Source: Ruminococcus sp. (lineage in GTDB: Bacteria; Bacillota; Clostridia; Oscillospirales; Ruminococcaceae). Taken from it: 64,000 nucleotides of DNA. Below, piece after piece: positions 44,262-53,266 of this stretch. How positions within the stretch are numbered: position 1 is the first letter of the stretch; each line of letters starts with the position of its first letter. The position numbers and the translations under genes were made by a program. The notes beneath the pieces were generated by a model. That model was not told where the DNA came from. It saw only the letters and a list, made by a program, of their open reading frames with translations, and ran no database searches. Where the stretch lies: the NCBI GenBank assembly GCA_029062165.1, contig JAIDQQ010000016.1, positions 30,230 to 94,229 on the forward strand. The letters run 5' to 3'.

Positions 44262-44879
44262 ATGATGATTTTTCTTAAGGGCTTACTTATTGGAATGATA
44301 TGCGGAGTTCCGGCAGGAGCAGTCGGGGCATTATGTATGCAGAGAAGTATTTTATATGGCACAAAAAGCGGTATTATAACAGGTCTCGGCTCATCTGTGG
44401 CTGACAGTTTCTATGCAGGTGTCGGGGCTTTCGGTGTAACTCGCGTTTCGGATTTTCTGACTGAATATCAGACTGCTATAAATCTTCTCGGCGGATTTCT
44501 TATACTTGCTATGGGCATTTCATTTATTCTGAAATCCGATAAATACAATACTGAAATCAGACATAAATCAGGTTATATCAGAATGTTTATGTCAGCATTC
44601 GGGGTGGGTATAACAAATCCTGTAGCAGTCGTTGCATTCATGCTGGCGTTTTACTATACCGGCATAGACGGTTCACAGGGCTTTTTTTACAGTATTGTAC
44701 TTATTGCCGGAGTTTTTGCCGGAACGTTTGTATGGTGGATAATTCTTACATCTTTCACTGCTATGATTAAAAAAAAATATGACATCAGGATTTTCAATAA
44801 AGTAAATAAATTCTCCGGAATCATTATGATTATCCTTAGTGTGATTCTTTTTGTTAAAACTATTTCAAGGCTTACATGA
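44262..44879 (+). CDS. LysE/RhtB-family exporter
   Basis: A 205-aa integral membrane protein with six hydrophobic segments; the N-terminal GLLIGMICGVPAGAVGALC and later FGVGITNPVAVVAF match the LysE fold used to export amino acids. The substrate cannot be told. ATG 44262 has GAGGT six bases upstream; ATG 44265 is an alternative, while ATG 44256 is too close. Confidence 0.85.
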   Translation: MMIFLKGLLIGMICGVPAGAVGALCMQRSILYGTKSGIITGLGSSVADSFYAGVGAFGVTRVSDFLTEYQTAINLLGGFLILAMGISFILKSDKYNTEIRHKSGYIRMFMSAFGVGITNPVAVVAFMLAFYYTGIDGSQGFFYSIVLIAGVFAGTFVWWIILTSFTAMIKKKYDIRIFNKVNKFSGIIMIILSVILFVKTISRLT

Positions 44880-44917
44880 ACAGGGTATTTTTCCGGCATA
44901 TAAGGAGACTGTAAATT

Positions 44918-45589
44918 ATGAAACTGCTTGTTGTTGAGGACGAAAGAGACCTGAATGAAATAATAACAAAATCACTGACTGTCAACGGCTATATTGTAGA
45001 ATCATGTTACGACGGTGAAGAGGCATATGAATATCTGTCACTGGGCGAATATGATGGTGCAGTACTTGACATTATGCTCCCGAAGCTTAACGGTTTCGAC
45101 GTGCTTGAAAGAATACGGAATAAAGGGATTCAGACACCTGTACTTTTTCTTACTGCAAGGGATTCAAAAAAAGATATTATTCGTGGACTTGATTCAGGTG
45201 CAGACGACTATATTTCAAAACCGTTTGACTTCGACGAACTTCTTGCACGTATCCGAGTTATGTTGAGGAAAAAAGTCGAGACAAGGGAAAATATATACCG
45301 TTGCGGTGAACTTGTAGTAAACTGTAATGAACATACAGTTTTCCGTAAGGATAAACCGGTTATACTTTCCGCCAAGGAATTTCAGTTGTTGCTTTACCTC
45401 GTGAGGAACAAGGGATTAGTTGTCACAAGGGAACAGATTGAAAATAATCTGTGGCATTTTGAAAGCGAAAACAATTCCAATATCATAGACGTATATATAC
45501 GCTATCTCCGGAAAAAAATTGATGACGGTCATGAAAAGAAAATGATACATACTGTAAGAGGAGTTGGTTACCAATTAAAAGAAGAATAA
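44918..45589 (+). CDS. OmpR/PhoB-family response regulator
   Basis: A 223-aa protein: receiver domain with acidic pocket VVEDERD, phosphorylatable Asp in AVLDIMLP (about Asp51), Thr in LFLTARD and Lys in ISKPFD; then a winged-helix DNA-binding domain (about 125-223) with VTREQIENNLW and VRYLRKK-type recognition helix. AGGAG precedes the ATG. The cognate kinase follows 17 bp later. No target is indicated by the sequence. Confidence 0.95.
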   Translation: MKLLVVEDERDLNEIITKSLTVNGYIVESCYDGEEAYEYLSLGEYDGAVLDIMLPKLNGFDVLERIRNKGIQTPVLFLTARDSKKDIIRGLDSGADDYISKPFDFDELLARIRVMLRKKVETRENIYRCGELVVNCNEHTVFRKDKPVILSAKEFQLLLYLVRNKGLVVTREQIENNLWHFESENNSNIIDVYIRYLRKKIDDGHEKKMIHTVRGVGYQLKEE

Positions 45590-45606
45590 TTAAGAGCAGG
45601 TCTGTA

Positions 45607-46941
45607 ATGACCTACATAATGACAATATGGTTTATATCTGAAATTATAATGTTTTCTGTCATGATTTTGTTTGTACATTTATACATAAGTCAGTCAATGG
45701 AACTTGATATAAGAAGCAGTCTCACACGACAAGTGACCAGTCTTTCGGATAATATTTTAAATAATAACGGTAAAATAAGTATTGACGAAAATAAGATTGA
45801 AAAGAAATATTCTGATATGTATATAGTAATTATCGACGGCAATGGGTCTATAATATGGGGTTCAGCTCCGGACGGTATAAGGATTGACAAAAAAAGAGCG
45901 TTCGCACCGACCAGAACAACAACCGGAAAAACTTCATATTACTACATTGACAGGGATATAAAATATACTATGTCTGACAGCGGATTTGTACGTGCATATG
46001 TAAGCGAAAAAAATATTTTAAGTAATTATATTCCGGTCAGGATTATATGTTTCGGCGGAATAGTTTTTCTGTCTGTCATTCTGACTATGTTAATGCTTCA
46101 TGCTCTAAGACGTTTCAGACATTCCGTAAAGACTATGGAAACAAGTGTAGCAACAATAGGCACTTCACAGCCGTTAAATAAGCATATGGAAGAAAATGGT
46201 CATTATATGGAAATAAATTCCCTTATAAAAGCCAATAACCGTATGTTAGACCGCATGAATGAAATTTTTGACCGGCAGGAACAGTTTTCTTCAGATGTCG
46301 CCCATGAACTGAAAACTCCTATTGCCGTCATAAAGGCACAAAGTCAGTACGCACTGAACAATATGGAACTTTCTGCGGAAGAAAGAAAATCATTTGAGGT
46401 AATTTTAAAACAGTCCCAGAAAATGCATGAACTTGTAATTACATTGCTTATGCTGTCCCGCCTTGAATCCGGAGATACAGAGGATATGCAGGAATTTATT
46501 GATTTGAATGAAATAGTCTCCGCTGTATGTGAGGCTGAACAGTACAGACTGTCTGAATTTAAAATCCGGTTTGATATAAAAAATACCGGTACGGCAGAAA
46601 CATCAGGAAATATCAGTCTTGTTACTATAGCGGTAACGAATCTTATTTCAAATGCCGTGAAATTCAGTCGTGATGATGCCGTAATAAAAGTTGAATCCGG
46701 TGAAACGGATGGTTTTGTTTTTGTGAGGGTAAAGGATAACGGTATTGGTATGACCGCCGACGAAAAAAATAAAGTTTTCACACGTCTTTTTAAATCAGAT
46801 TCTTCACGGAACAGTAGCGGTTATGGGTTAGGAATGCCTATAGCTTTGAAAATTGCCAAAAAACATGGTGGTACTATCGAAGTTGAAAGCGAACTCGGTA
46901 AAGGAAGTTGTTTTACACTTTATCTTTCAAAAAACAAGTAA
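45607..46941 (+). CDS. Sensor histidine kinase
   Basis: A 444-aa membrane kinase: first helix about 4-27, an extracytoplasmic sensor of about 110 residues, second helix about 140-160, HAMP-like linker, a HisKA domain with phosphoacceptor SSDVAHELKTPIAV, and an ATPase domain with N (NLISNAVKF), G1 (DNGIGM) and G2 (GYGLGMPIA) boxes. Partners the response regulator directly upstream. Confidence 0.95.
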   Translation: MTYIMTIWFISEIIMFSVMILFVHLYISQSMELDIRSSLTRQVTSLSDNILNNNGKISIDENKIEKKYSDMYIVIIDGNGSIIWGSAPDGIRIDKKRAFAPTRTTTGKTSYYYIDRDIKYTMSDSGFVRAYVSEKNILSNYIPVRIICFGGIVFLSVILTMLMLHALRRFRHSVKTMETSVATIGTSQPLNKHMEENGHYMEINSLIKANNRMLDRMNEIFDRQEQFSSDVAHELKTPIAVIKAQSQYALNNMELSAEERKSFEVILKQSQKMHELVITLLMLSRLESGDTEDMQEFIDLNEIVSAVCEAEQYRLSEFKIRFDIKNTGTAETSGNISLVTIAVTNLISNAVKFSRDDAVIKVESGETDGFVFVRVKDNGIGMTADEKNKVFTRLFKSDSSRNSSGYGLGMPIALKIAKKHGGTIEVESELGKGSCFTLYLSKNK

Positions 46942-46946
46942 AAATA

Positions 46947-46982
46947 AAAAATCTGTCAATTATCCGGACAGATTTTTTTATA
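46947..46982 (+). terminator. Terminator after the two-component genes
   Basis: AAAAATCTGTC and GGACAGATTTTT pair with an eight-base loop, followed by a T run, 6 bp after the kinase stop. Confidence 0.85.
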
Positions 46983-47067
46983 TTTTCCGTATTTTTTTAA
47001 TCTGATTTTAATAATCGCCGTTTATACTGTCTATGTAATATTATTATAATGAAAGGACGATTTTTTT

Positions 47068-49029
47068 ATGAAACACAATCTTTTTAAACGGTTTCTGTCA
47101 GTGGCACTTGCCGTAACCTGTATGACCGGTTTTTCCGTTACTGATACGATATCATATTTCAGAGTCAGTGCTGAGGCTTCCAATGCTGAACCGGTAAAGA
47201 ATGAATATCAGATTTTATCACCTGTACCGTCGGGTTCGTCAATCAGTCCCATTGAACAACCTGCTCGTCTGGATTCGCTGAAAGGTAAAAGAATAGCCCT
47301 TGTCGGCGGAAGTTTTTCAGCTTCAGTGACACATCAGGTCATAAGCGATATGCTTAAAGAAGAATACGGCTGTACTACTTTCTACATGACAGACGAAATC
47401 GGAAAGAGCGGTACTTTCAACCCTAACAGTATCAGCGATAAATCAAAGGAATTTCAGCAGAAGTTGAAAGAGTACAATATTGACGCCGTAATTTCCGGAA
47501 ACTGTGGTTGTGGTATATGTACGGTAAAGGAAACCGGTAACGGTCTTGCGGCAGAATATGCCGGTATTCCGGCGGTAGTAGTCGGTGCGGAAGCGTTTGT
47601 GCCACAGATTGAATCAACCGGTTATAACAGAGGCGTTCCGGTTGTAAGAACCGCTGCATATCCGGGGGCATTTGCAAGCGATACTACGGAAATACAGCAG
47701 AAAAAAGCACGTGAAAATCTTTATCCGCAGATTGTAAAGGCTCTTACTACACAGATTACTCAGGCTGAAAAGGACAGAATCGCCGGAGATGTTGCCGGTG
47801 TAAACTATGACGATATTGTCTTCACCGGCTCACACGAACGTGTACAACAGTTCTACGAAGTAAACGAGATGTCGGACGGTCTTACAGTCGTACCGCCTAC
47901 AAGGGAAAAGGTTGAATATTATCTGCAATATACTACATATAACGCAACGGATATTGTCAATACAGTGAATGGCAAAGTACAGGACGTCCCACCGGCAAAC
48001 AGGGAAATTCTCGCCTATCACGTAGCAGTAAATGCAATAATGTCAGGGTGTCCGCCGGAGTATATGCCGTTATGTATCGCCATTACAAGATGTTTCGCAA
48101 ACGGTAACTTCTATAAATCGCTTGCCAGTACTCACGGCTGGACACCTTACGTTCTTGTAAGTGGTCCGATAGCCCGACAGCTTGGTATTTCCTATGAAAA
48201 TGGTATGATTAATCAGGAAGCCAACAAACTTTTAGGCAGATTTGTTTCGCTTGCCATGCTGAATCTCGCCGGATACAAGATAAAAGAAAACCGTATGGGT
48301 ACATTCGGATATATGTTGCCGATAGCGTTTGCGGAAGATGAGCAGACTTGTCTTGATATAGGCTGGAATCCCTATCACGTCGAAAAGGGTTATGACCTCA
48401 ATACAAGCGTTATAACCTGTGGTTCTACTCTTACATGGGGAAATCCGATAGACGTAGGTACAACTGACCCCGATAAAGCAATACAGCTTTTGTCATGGGA
48501 CGTCACCGAAAAACAACAGAACGGTCTGGGCAATACAAATCCACGTGAGGCACGTATGATATGGCTTACGAAAGACGTCGCCGAAACTATTGCGAAAGGT
48601 TGCACTTCAAAGACTGAACTGAAAAATACTCTCATTGATACCGCACGCAGACCTTTATGGATGCGTACATATGCACACTACTGGGCTAATACCGGTTCAA
48701 AGATTCATATGAACACCACTTTTGACGAACATTACAACGACATAAAAAAAGGAGCTTCCACAGAAAACGTTGAAAGGGATTACGTTTCGCCGACGCTTGT
48801 TCCGGAATGGTTAAGAGGTGTTGTACCGTTCGATACTATTGATACCACACAGACCATTGAGGAAAAAAATACAGGATTCGTAATAACCGGCGGTGATATA
48901 AGCAGTCAGATACAGATTATGCCTGGTGGTGATACCTGCTCGTTCAATGTAAATCTTCCACGTAACTGGGATAACCTTGTTGCAAATGAGGGTTATAAAC
49001 CTATAAAAAATTATTATCTTTCAGAATAA
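47068..49029 (+). CDS. Secreted UGSC-like protein
   Basis: A 653-aa exported protein with signal peptide (1-about 37). The N-terminal domain (about 65-235) resembles the UGSC family of (seleno)proteins: KGKRIALVGGSFSAS, then a Cys motif NCGCGICT at about 145-152 in place of UGSC, and AGIPAVVVGAEAF. The second domain (about 260-560) begins EMSDGLTVVPPTREKV and includes AVNAIMSGCPPEYMP. Function of the family is unknown; the cysteines suggest redox or metal chemistry outside the cell. It pairs with the next gene, which shares only the second domain. Confidence 0.75.
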   Translation: MKHNLFKRFLSVALAVTCMTGFSVTDTISYFRVSAEASNAEPVKNEYQILSPVPSGSSISPIEQPARLDSLKGKRIALVGGSFSASVTHQVISDMLKEEYGCTTFYMTDEIGKSGTFNPNSISDKSKEFQQKLKEYNIDAVISGNCGCGICTVKETGNGLAAEYAGIPAVVVGAEAFVPQIESTGYNRGVPVVRTAAYPGAFASDTTEIQQKKARENLYPQIVKALTTQITQAEKDRIAGDVAGVNYDDIVFTGSHERVQQFYEVNEMSDGLTVVPPTREKVEYYLQYTTYNATDIVNTVNGKVQDVPPANREILAYHVAVNAIMSGCPPEYMPLCIAITRCFANGNFYKSLASTHGWTPYVLVSGPIARQLGISYENGMINQEANKLLGRFVSLAMLNLAGYKIKENRMGTFGYMLPIAFAEDEQTCLDIGWNPYHVEKGYDLNTSVITCGSTLTWGNPIDVGTTDPDKAIQLLSWDVTEKQQNGLGNTNPREARMIWLTKDVAETIAKGCTSKTELKNTLIDTARRPLWMRTYAHYWANTGSKIHMNTTFDEHYNDIKKGASTENVERDYVSPTLVPEWLRGVVPFDTIDTTQTIEEKNTGFVITGGDISSQIQIMPGGDTCSFNVNLPRNWDNLVANEGYKPIKNYYLSE

Positions 49030-49047
49030 AGCAGAAAGGATTATATT

Positions 49048-51630
49048 ATGAAATCAAAATATTTTAAACATATATTTTCTTCATTTTCTTCTCTTGTTAT
49101 TGCAACAGTCTGTATGACTGCTAATTTTCCGGCATATTCGGCTGTACTGAAAGACGGTTACGAAAATGAATACGAATCACAGGGGAAAACATATCAGAGT
49201 CTGAATATCCTTGAAGACCAGTATGACCTTATCGAACCCGAAAACAACAGATTTCCTGTCATATCGCCAAGCAGTAAATATGACAAGTCCTATCCGCCGT
49301 TATTTATTGGTACGTATGACGAAGTAGAAGACTATTTCAGGGAGCAGGGTATGTCAGACGGTCTGCCGGTAGTACCGCCTACAAAGTTGAAAGCTGAAAA
49401 ATTTATCGGCTATACTTCATACGGATATGACGATGTAATAGCAACCGTCAACGGCAGAAAAGTAAAGGCATATCAGGTTGCCGCAAATGCGATTATGGCA
49501 GGGTGTTCACCGGAACATCTTCCGGTATGCATAGCATTTACAGAGGCATTAAGTGATAAAAATTATCTCAACTCGCTGAAATCGGGTAAACTTACCCCTA
49601 TGATGTACGTGAATGGTCCTGTAGCTCATCAGATTGGAATAGACGATACACAGGGCATGACTACTGAAGAAGCCAATATCGCAATAGGAAGATTCATGGA
49701 ACTTGCACTTATAAATCTTGCCGGTATTCAACGGTCAAATGCTTTCGGTAATATACAACCGTTAGTTTTTTCCGAAAACGACGAAGCCTGTCTGAATGTA
49801 GGCTGGAAACCTCATCATGTGGAAAAAGGTTATAATCTGAACGACAATGTTATTACAGCCACATCATTTTCCATGTGGGGAAATAACGTCACACCGGCTA
49901 CTGATTTACCGGAAGAAATAATGAAAGTTCTTGCATGGGATATTACCGAAAAAAATATAAATGCTCTCGGTAGTGCCTCGGTGGAAGATAATGCAAGTAC
50001 ACACCGCCTTATATTTATTACTGAACCTGTTGCCACTGCCCTTGCGACAAAATACAAGTCTAAGGAATCCCTTGAAAATGCCCTCGTTGAAAACGCAAGG
50101 AGACCTCTTTATATGCGTGCATATGCTTACTATTATGCAAATGCCGGTGACGTACTAAGAAAATCATTTGAGGAAGTATATGACGAACTGAAATATACTT
50201 CTTCGGAAGACGCAAAAATTACAGCTTCTCCGCCGTGGATAAATGGTATAACATATTCTGAAATAGAAACCGTCGCCACAATGATAAAGGGAAATACTGA
50301 TATAATCGTTACCGGTGACAGTTCCCGAAACAAAACACAGGTCATGCCGGGGGGAATTTCAGTCACAAAAAAAGTCAAAGTTTCTGATAACTGGGAAAAA
50401 CTTGTTACAAGCGTAAACTATCCGCAAGGTGATAACTATATTCTTTCGGAACAGGATAATACAATCACTCCGCCGACAAGTATTCCGTCAGTTCTTACGG
50501 ACGGTACATATCGTATTCTTGACCCTGTTTCAGGTGCTTCAAACCTTACAAGAGAAGGAAGAGTATATTATGATTCCGAAAATATGACCCTTTATTATTA
50601 TGCTTACGGTAAAGGGAAATCATCTGTAGTACTGGACGGCAATAAAGATTCTTCTTTCATTTCCTATCTGACAAACTCCGGATATAACAGTTCATTTACC
50701 GTCAATAAAGGAAAGTTTACTGATATGACTATAAGATTTTCTTCAAATGAAAAGAAACCCCGTAATAATGCGATTGCACTTACTGACAAATCATTATCCG
50801 GAATCAATCTTACAATTCACGCCAATAACACAAATAACAGTAACGTTGCCGGTGGTCTCGCCAAAGACGGTGCTACAATAGAATTATCAGATACAATAAC
50901 TTCATATACGGTAAATCTTGACGGTGATATTGTCATGGGTCATACAACGGACACAAACTTTGTTAAACTCAACGGAACAAAAGTTACTGTCAATACGTCA
51001 GTAGGAGCAGGTGCAACAGCCGTCATAGGTGCGGAAAATTCAGACGATACTTTCAGAACTATGACTTTCACAAACGGTGGTGACGGTACTTATACAATCA
51101 CGTACAATACCGCAAATACCTTATCAGAAAATGATTCAGTATTTTATCTTAAAGGGTCATTCAACAAAAACGAAACAACAGACGTATTCCGTAAAACAGA
51201 TAACAATGATATTGTTACTATTACCAAAGAACTTTCTGCCGGTAAATATACATTTAATATATATAACGTCGGTACAGATAAACTTTACGGAAAAAATGAT
51301 ACTGTAATTAACGATAATACAAACCGTATAGTTTTAGTAAATTCCGGAAATGCCTGCGTACTTAATGCAACCGGTGGTACATATGAATTTAAATACGAGA
51401 TTTCCACAAACAGACTATCAGTTTATTATGCAGATGATATTTTTATTCCTGATGGCGACTGTAATGGTGACGGTAAATTTGATATTGCAGACGCTATACT
51501 CTTACAGAAGTGGTTACTTTCTGTACCGGATACACGTCTTGCGGAATGGAAAAATGCCGATTTGAATAGCGACGGCAGATTAGATTCATTTGATTTATCT
51601 ATGATGAAACATATGCTTTTCAATAAATAA
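49048..51630 (+). CDS. Secreted UGSC-associated domain protein with a C-terminal dockerin
   Basis: An 860-aa exported protein. After the signal peptide (1-about 30), residues about 85-450 are homologous to the second domain of the preceding protein (GMSDGLPVVPPTKLK, NAIMAGCSPEHLPV, LAWDITEKNI). The Cys motif domain is absent. A beta-rich region follows (about 490-795, with repeats of short Thr/Asn-rich strands), then a dockerin (about 800-860) with GDCNGDGKFDIAD and DLNSDGRLDSFDLS. It starts 18 bp after the first gene, in the same operon. Function unknown; the dockerin implies assembly on a scaffold. Confidence 0.75.
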   Translation: MKSKYFKHIFSSFSSLVIATVCMTANFPAYSAVLKDGYENEYESQGKTYQSLNILEDQYDLIEPENNRFPVISPSSKYDKSYPPLFIGTYDEVEDYFREQGMSDGLPVVPPTKLKAEKFIGYTSYGYDDVIATVNGRKVKAYQVAANAIMAGCSPEHLPVCIAFTEALSDKNYLNSLKSGKLTPMMYVNGPVAHQIGIDDTQGMTTEEANIAIGRFMELALINLAGIQRSNAFGNIQPLVFSENDEACLNVGWKPHHVEKGYNLNDNVITATSFSMWGNNVTPATDLPEEIMKVLAWDITEKNINALGSASVEDNASTHRLIFITEPVATALATKYKSKESLENALVENARRPLYMRAYAYYYANAGDVLRKSFEEVYDELKYTSSEDAKITASPPWINGITYSEIETVATMIKGNTDIIVTGDSSRNKTQVMPGGISVTKKVKVSDNWEKLVTSVNYPQGDNYILSEQDNTITPPTSIPSVLTDGTYRILDPVSGASNLTREGRVYYDSENMTLYYYAYGKGKSSVVLDGNKDSSFISYLTNSGYNSSFTVNKGKFTDMTIRFSSNEKKPRNNAIALTDKSLSGINLTIHANNTNNSNVAGGLAKDGATIELSDTITSYTVNLDGDIVMGHTTDTNFVKLNGTKVTVNTSVGAGATAVIGAENSDDTFRTMTFTNGGDGTYTITYNTANTLSENDSVFYLKGSFNKNETTDVFRKTDNNDIVTITKELSAGKYTFNIYNVGTDKLYGKNDTVINDNTNRIVLVNSGNACVLNATGGTYEFKYEISTNRLSVYYADDIFIPDGDCNGDGKFDIADAILLQKWLLSVPDTRLAEWKNADLNSDGRLDSFDLSMMKHMLFNK

Positions 51631-51649
51631 TGGATTATGAAAAATAACA

Positions 51650-51687
51650 AAGGCAGTTATACTGAAATATAACTGCCTGTTTTTTTG
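51650..51687 (+). terminator. Terminator of the UGSC-like operon
   Basis: AGGCAGTTAT and ATAACTGCCT form a perfect 10-bp stem with an eight-base loop, followed by GTTTTTTT. Confidence 0.85.
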
Positions 51688-51702
51688 TTCCCGATAAAAT
51701 TT

Positions 51703-52890
51703 TCAATCTGCAACCGAAAAAGTAATATTCTCTCTGCTTTCAAGCGTATCGAATACGGATAAATCAGATGTTACTTTTCCTATCGGGATAACTTCCATTG
51801 TGAGATTAGGACGGCTTGTCTGTGCGTAGAAGATAGCTATTGAATTATTCGTAGGACAGTATGTAATATCACCGTCTTCAAAATTCAACTGACCTGCTCC
51901 GGTATTTTCCGGTACTGACGGCATACTTCCGTAATATTCCCGTCCGCCGTATCCGTACATTGATACCGTAAGCGGAAACATTTCCTTAATCTCACTGGCA
52001 AGCGGTGTATCGTAAATAACGCCGTCAAGAGTATGTCCGCCTACTGATATATTTATAACAGTTTCTTGTTTTTTTGTCATTCCGATTTTATCAAGCCATT
52101 GTGTGACAGTTTCCTGTGAAGACAGTATATTTTCAGAATTTATTGCCGTACCTTCAAGTACTTCTGATTCCGGACATATTTCGGCAATATCTCTTTCGCT
52201 TCTGCCCTTGCCGTAACCGTTATGTGTACAGAACGGTATGACAGTTTTTCCCGATAAGTCATACTGACTTAAGAATGTACGGATTGCCTGCGGTATAGTA
52301 GTTGCCCATACCGGATAGCCGATATATATAGTATCGTACTGTGAAATATCCGGAGATTCTCCGGCAAGCGACGGCAGATAATTTTCAGCCATTTCCGTAT
52401 GATTCTTGTCAACTACTTCATTGAAATCCGGTGAATACGGTTCAGCGACTTCTATTGAATACAAATCACCGCCGACTTCCTCCTGAATAAGACTTGCTAT
52501 ATATTCCGTTGCACCGTATCTTGTTTCATTTTCTATAACGATACTTGCCGAAGTTGTAGCGTCAGCGGTATCGAAATTACCTGAATTACGTCCGAGTGAA
52601 AAATAAGCTATCAATGTTTTGTTGTTACTCTGCTGTACGGAAAACTGCTGTTTCATGAGACATAAATCAAATATACTCCATACGCCGTCACCGTCAAGGT
52701 CATAGTTTTTGTTGCTTAAATCAGATGTTTCCTTGCAAAGCAGAAAATCATGTAAATTTACGAGGTCTTCCGCCGTATATGATGTTGTTTCAGATATATT
52801 CAGCGGTTCAGCCTTACTTACTATGTCCGGAAACACAGATGCAGAAATTATCATAGTTGCCACCGCTAAGACCGATAATATTTTTTTCAT
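51703..52890 (-). CDS. Exported dockerin-flavodoxin with C-terminal cyclophilin-like domain
   Basis: A 395-aa protein starting at ATG 52890 (AGGAGT upstream). Signal peptide about 1-28; a short dockerin-like module (about 38-85) whose second calcium loop DLDGDGVWSIFDLCLMKQQF is clear while the first loop is missing; a flavodoxin domain (about 92-270) with LIAYFSLGRN and YIGYPVWATTIPQA; and a cyclophilin-like domain (about 275-395) with INISVGGHTLDGVIYD and ENTGAGQLNFEDGDITY. Flavodoxins are normally cytosolic; an exported one suggests extracellular flavin or redox chemistry. Transcribed from LysR-type promoter A. Confidence 0.85.
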   Translation of the reverse strand: MKKILSVLAVATMIISASVFPDIVSKAEPLNISETTSYTAEDLVNLHDFLLCKETSDLSNKNYDLDGDGVWSIFDLCLMKQQFSVQQSNNKTLIAYFSLGRNSGNFDTADATTSASIVIENETRYGATEYIASLIQEEVGGDLYSIEVAEPYSPDFNEVVDKNHTEMAENYLPSLAGESPDISQYDTIYIGYPVWATTIPQAIRTFLSQYDLSGKTVIPFCTHNGYGKGRSERDIAEICPESEVLEGTAINSENILSSQETVTQWLDKIGMTKKQETVINISVGGHTLDGVIYDTPLASEIKEMFPLTVSMYGYGGREYYGSMPSVPENTGAGQLNFEDGDITYCPTNNSIAIFYAQTSRPNLTMEVIPIGKVTSDLSVFDTLESRENITFSVAD

Positions 52891-52930
52891 GGAAATCACT
52901 CCTGTTACCTGTAATAAATCTTCTGATTAT

Positions 52931-52998
52931 ATTATAACCGGATTACCTAAATATGTCAAATGCTTATATTTTATAGTCCGGTAATGCCTGAAAAGCAT
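52931..52998 (-). promoter_or_regulatory. LysR-type promoter A (dockerin-flavodoxin)
   Basis: Palindrome ATGCCTGAAAAGCAT (52984-52998), 24 nt, TTGACA (52954-52959), 17 nt, TATAAT (52931-52936), all on the minus strand. A half-site AAGCAT abuts the -35. The block 52951-53002 is nearly repeated at 53152-53205. One of four promoters with this geometry. Confidence 0.8.
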
Positions 52999-53014
52999 AT
53001 ATTACCGTGAGACC

Positions 53015-53126
53015 ACAAAAAAAGCCGTACAAATAATTTGTACAGCTTTTCCGGATTTGTCCCCATCACAGACTATCCTGTAGGAACACTGCTTTATGTG
53101 TGCAGATTAAAGCAATGTTTTTTCTG
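53015..53126 (-). ncRNA. Candidate small RNA in the LysR-flavodoxin intergenic region
   Basis: Minus-strand promoter B should start a transcript near 53125 that ends at a hairpin with a T run (53017-53050). The roughly 110-nt RNA contains no convincing open frame. It can fold a GCTTTA/TAAAGC stem at its 5' part, then TGTTCC/GGGACA enclosing ACAG/CTGT, then the terminator. The 367-bp gap 52891-53266 thus holds two leftward promoters, this RNA, and the LysR promoter. It could instead be an attenuated leader of the flavodoxin gene; I do not recognise a known riboswitch. Confidence 0.55.
53017..53050 (-). terminator. Terminator of the candidate small RNA
   Basis: AAAAGC-GTACAAA and TTTGTAC-GCTTTT pair around a four-base centre and, on the minus strand, run into seven Ts. 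Confidence 0.75.
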
Positions 53127-53131
53127 ATTTT

Positions 53132-53198
53132 ATTATAACACAGATTTTTCAGTATGTCAAATGCTTATATTTTATAACCGATAATGCTTTAAAAGCAT
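53132..53198 (-). promoter_or_regulatory. LysR-type promoter B (small RNA)
   Basis: Palindrome ATGCTTTAAAAGCAT (53184-53198), 23 nt, TTGACA (53155-53160), 17 nt, TATAAT (53132-53137), on the minus strand. The palindrome also sits just upstream of the divergent lysR promoter, the usual autoregulation layout. Confidence 0.8.
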
Positions 53199-53207
53199 AT
53201 ATATGAC

Positions 53208-53236
53208 TTGATTCTTAAAAAAATATATGATATAAT
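53208..53236 (+). promoter_or_regulatory. Promoter of the LysR-type regulator gene
   Basis: TTGATT (53208-53213) and TATAAT (53231-53236) with a 17-bp spacer, starting ten bases after the shared palindrome. Confidence 0.8.
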
Positions 53237-53266
53237 TATAAATATCACAGGAAAGGAGATTGTTTT

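Noticed and set aside
53015..53126. A known riboswitch (fluoride, ZTP, purine, THF) or SRP RNA in the LysR-flavodoxin gap
   Set aside because: The conserved core sequences of these classes that I could recall do not match.
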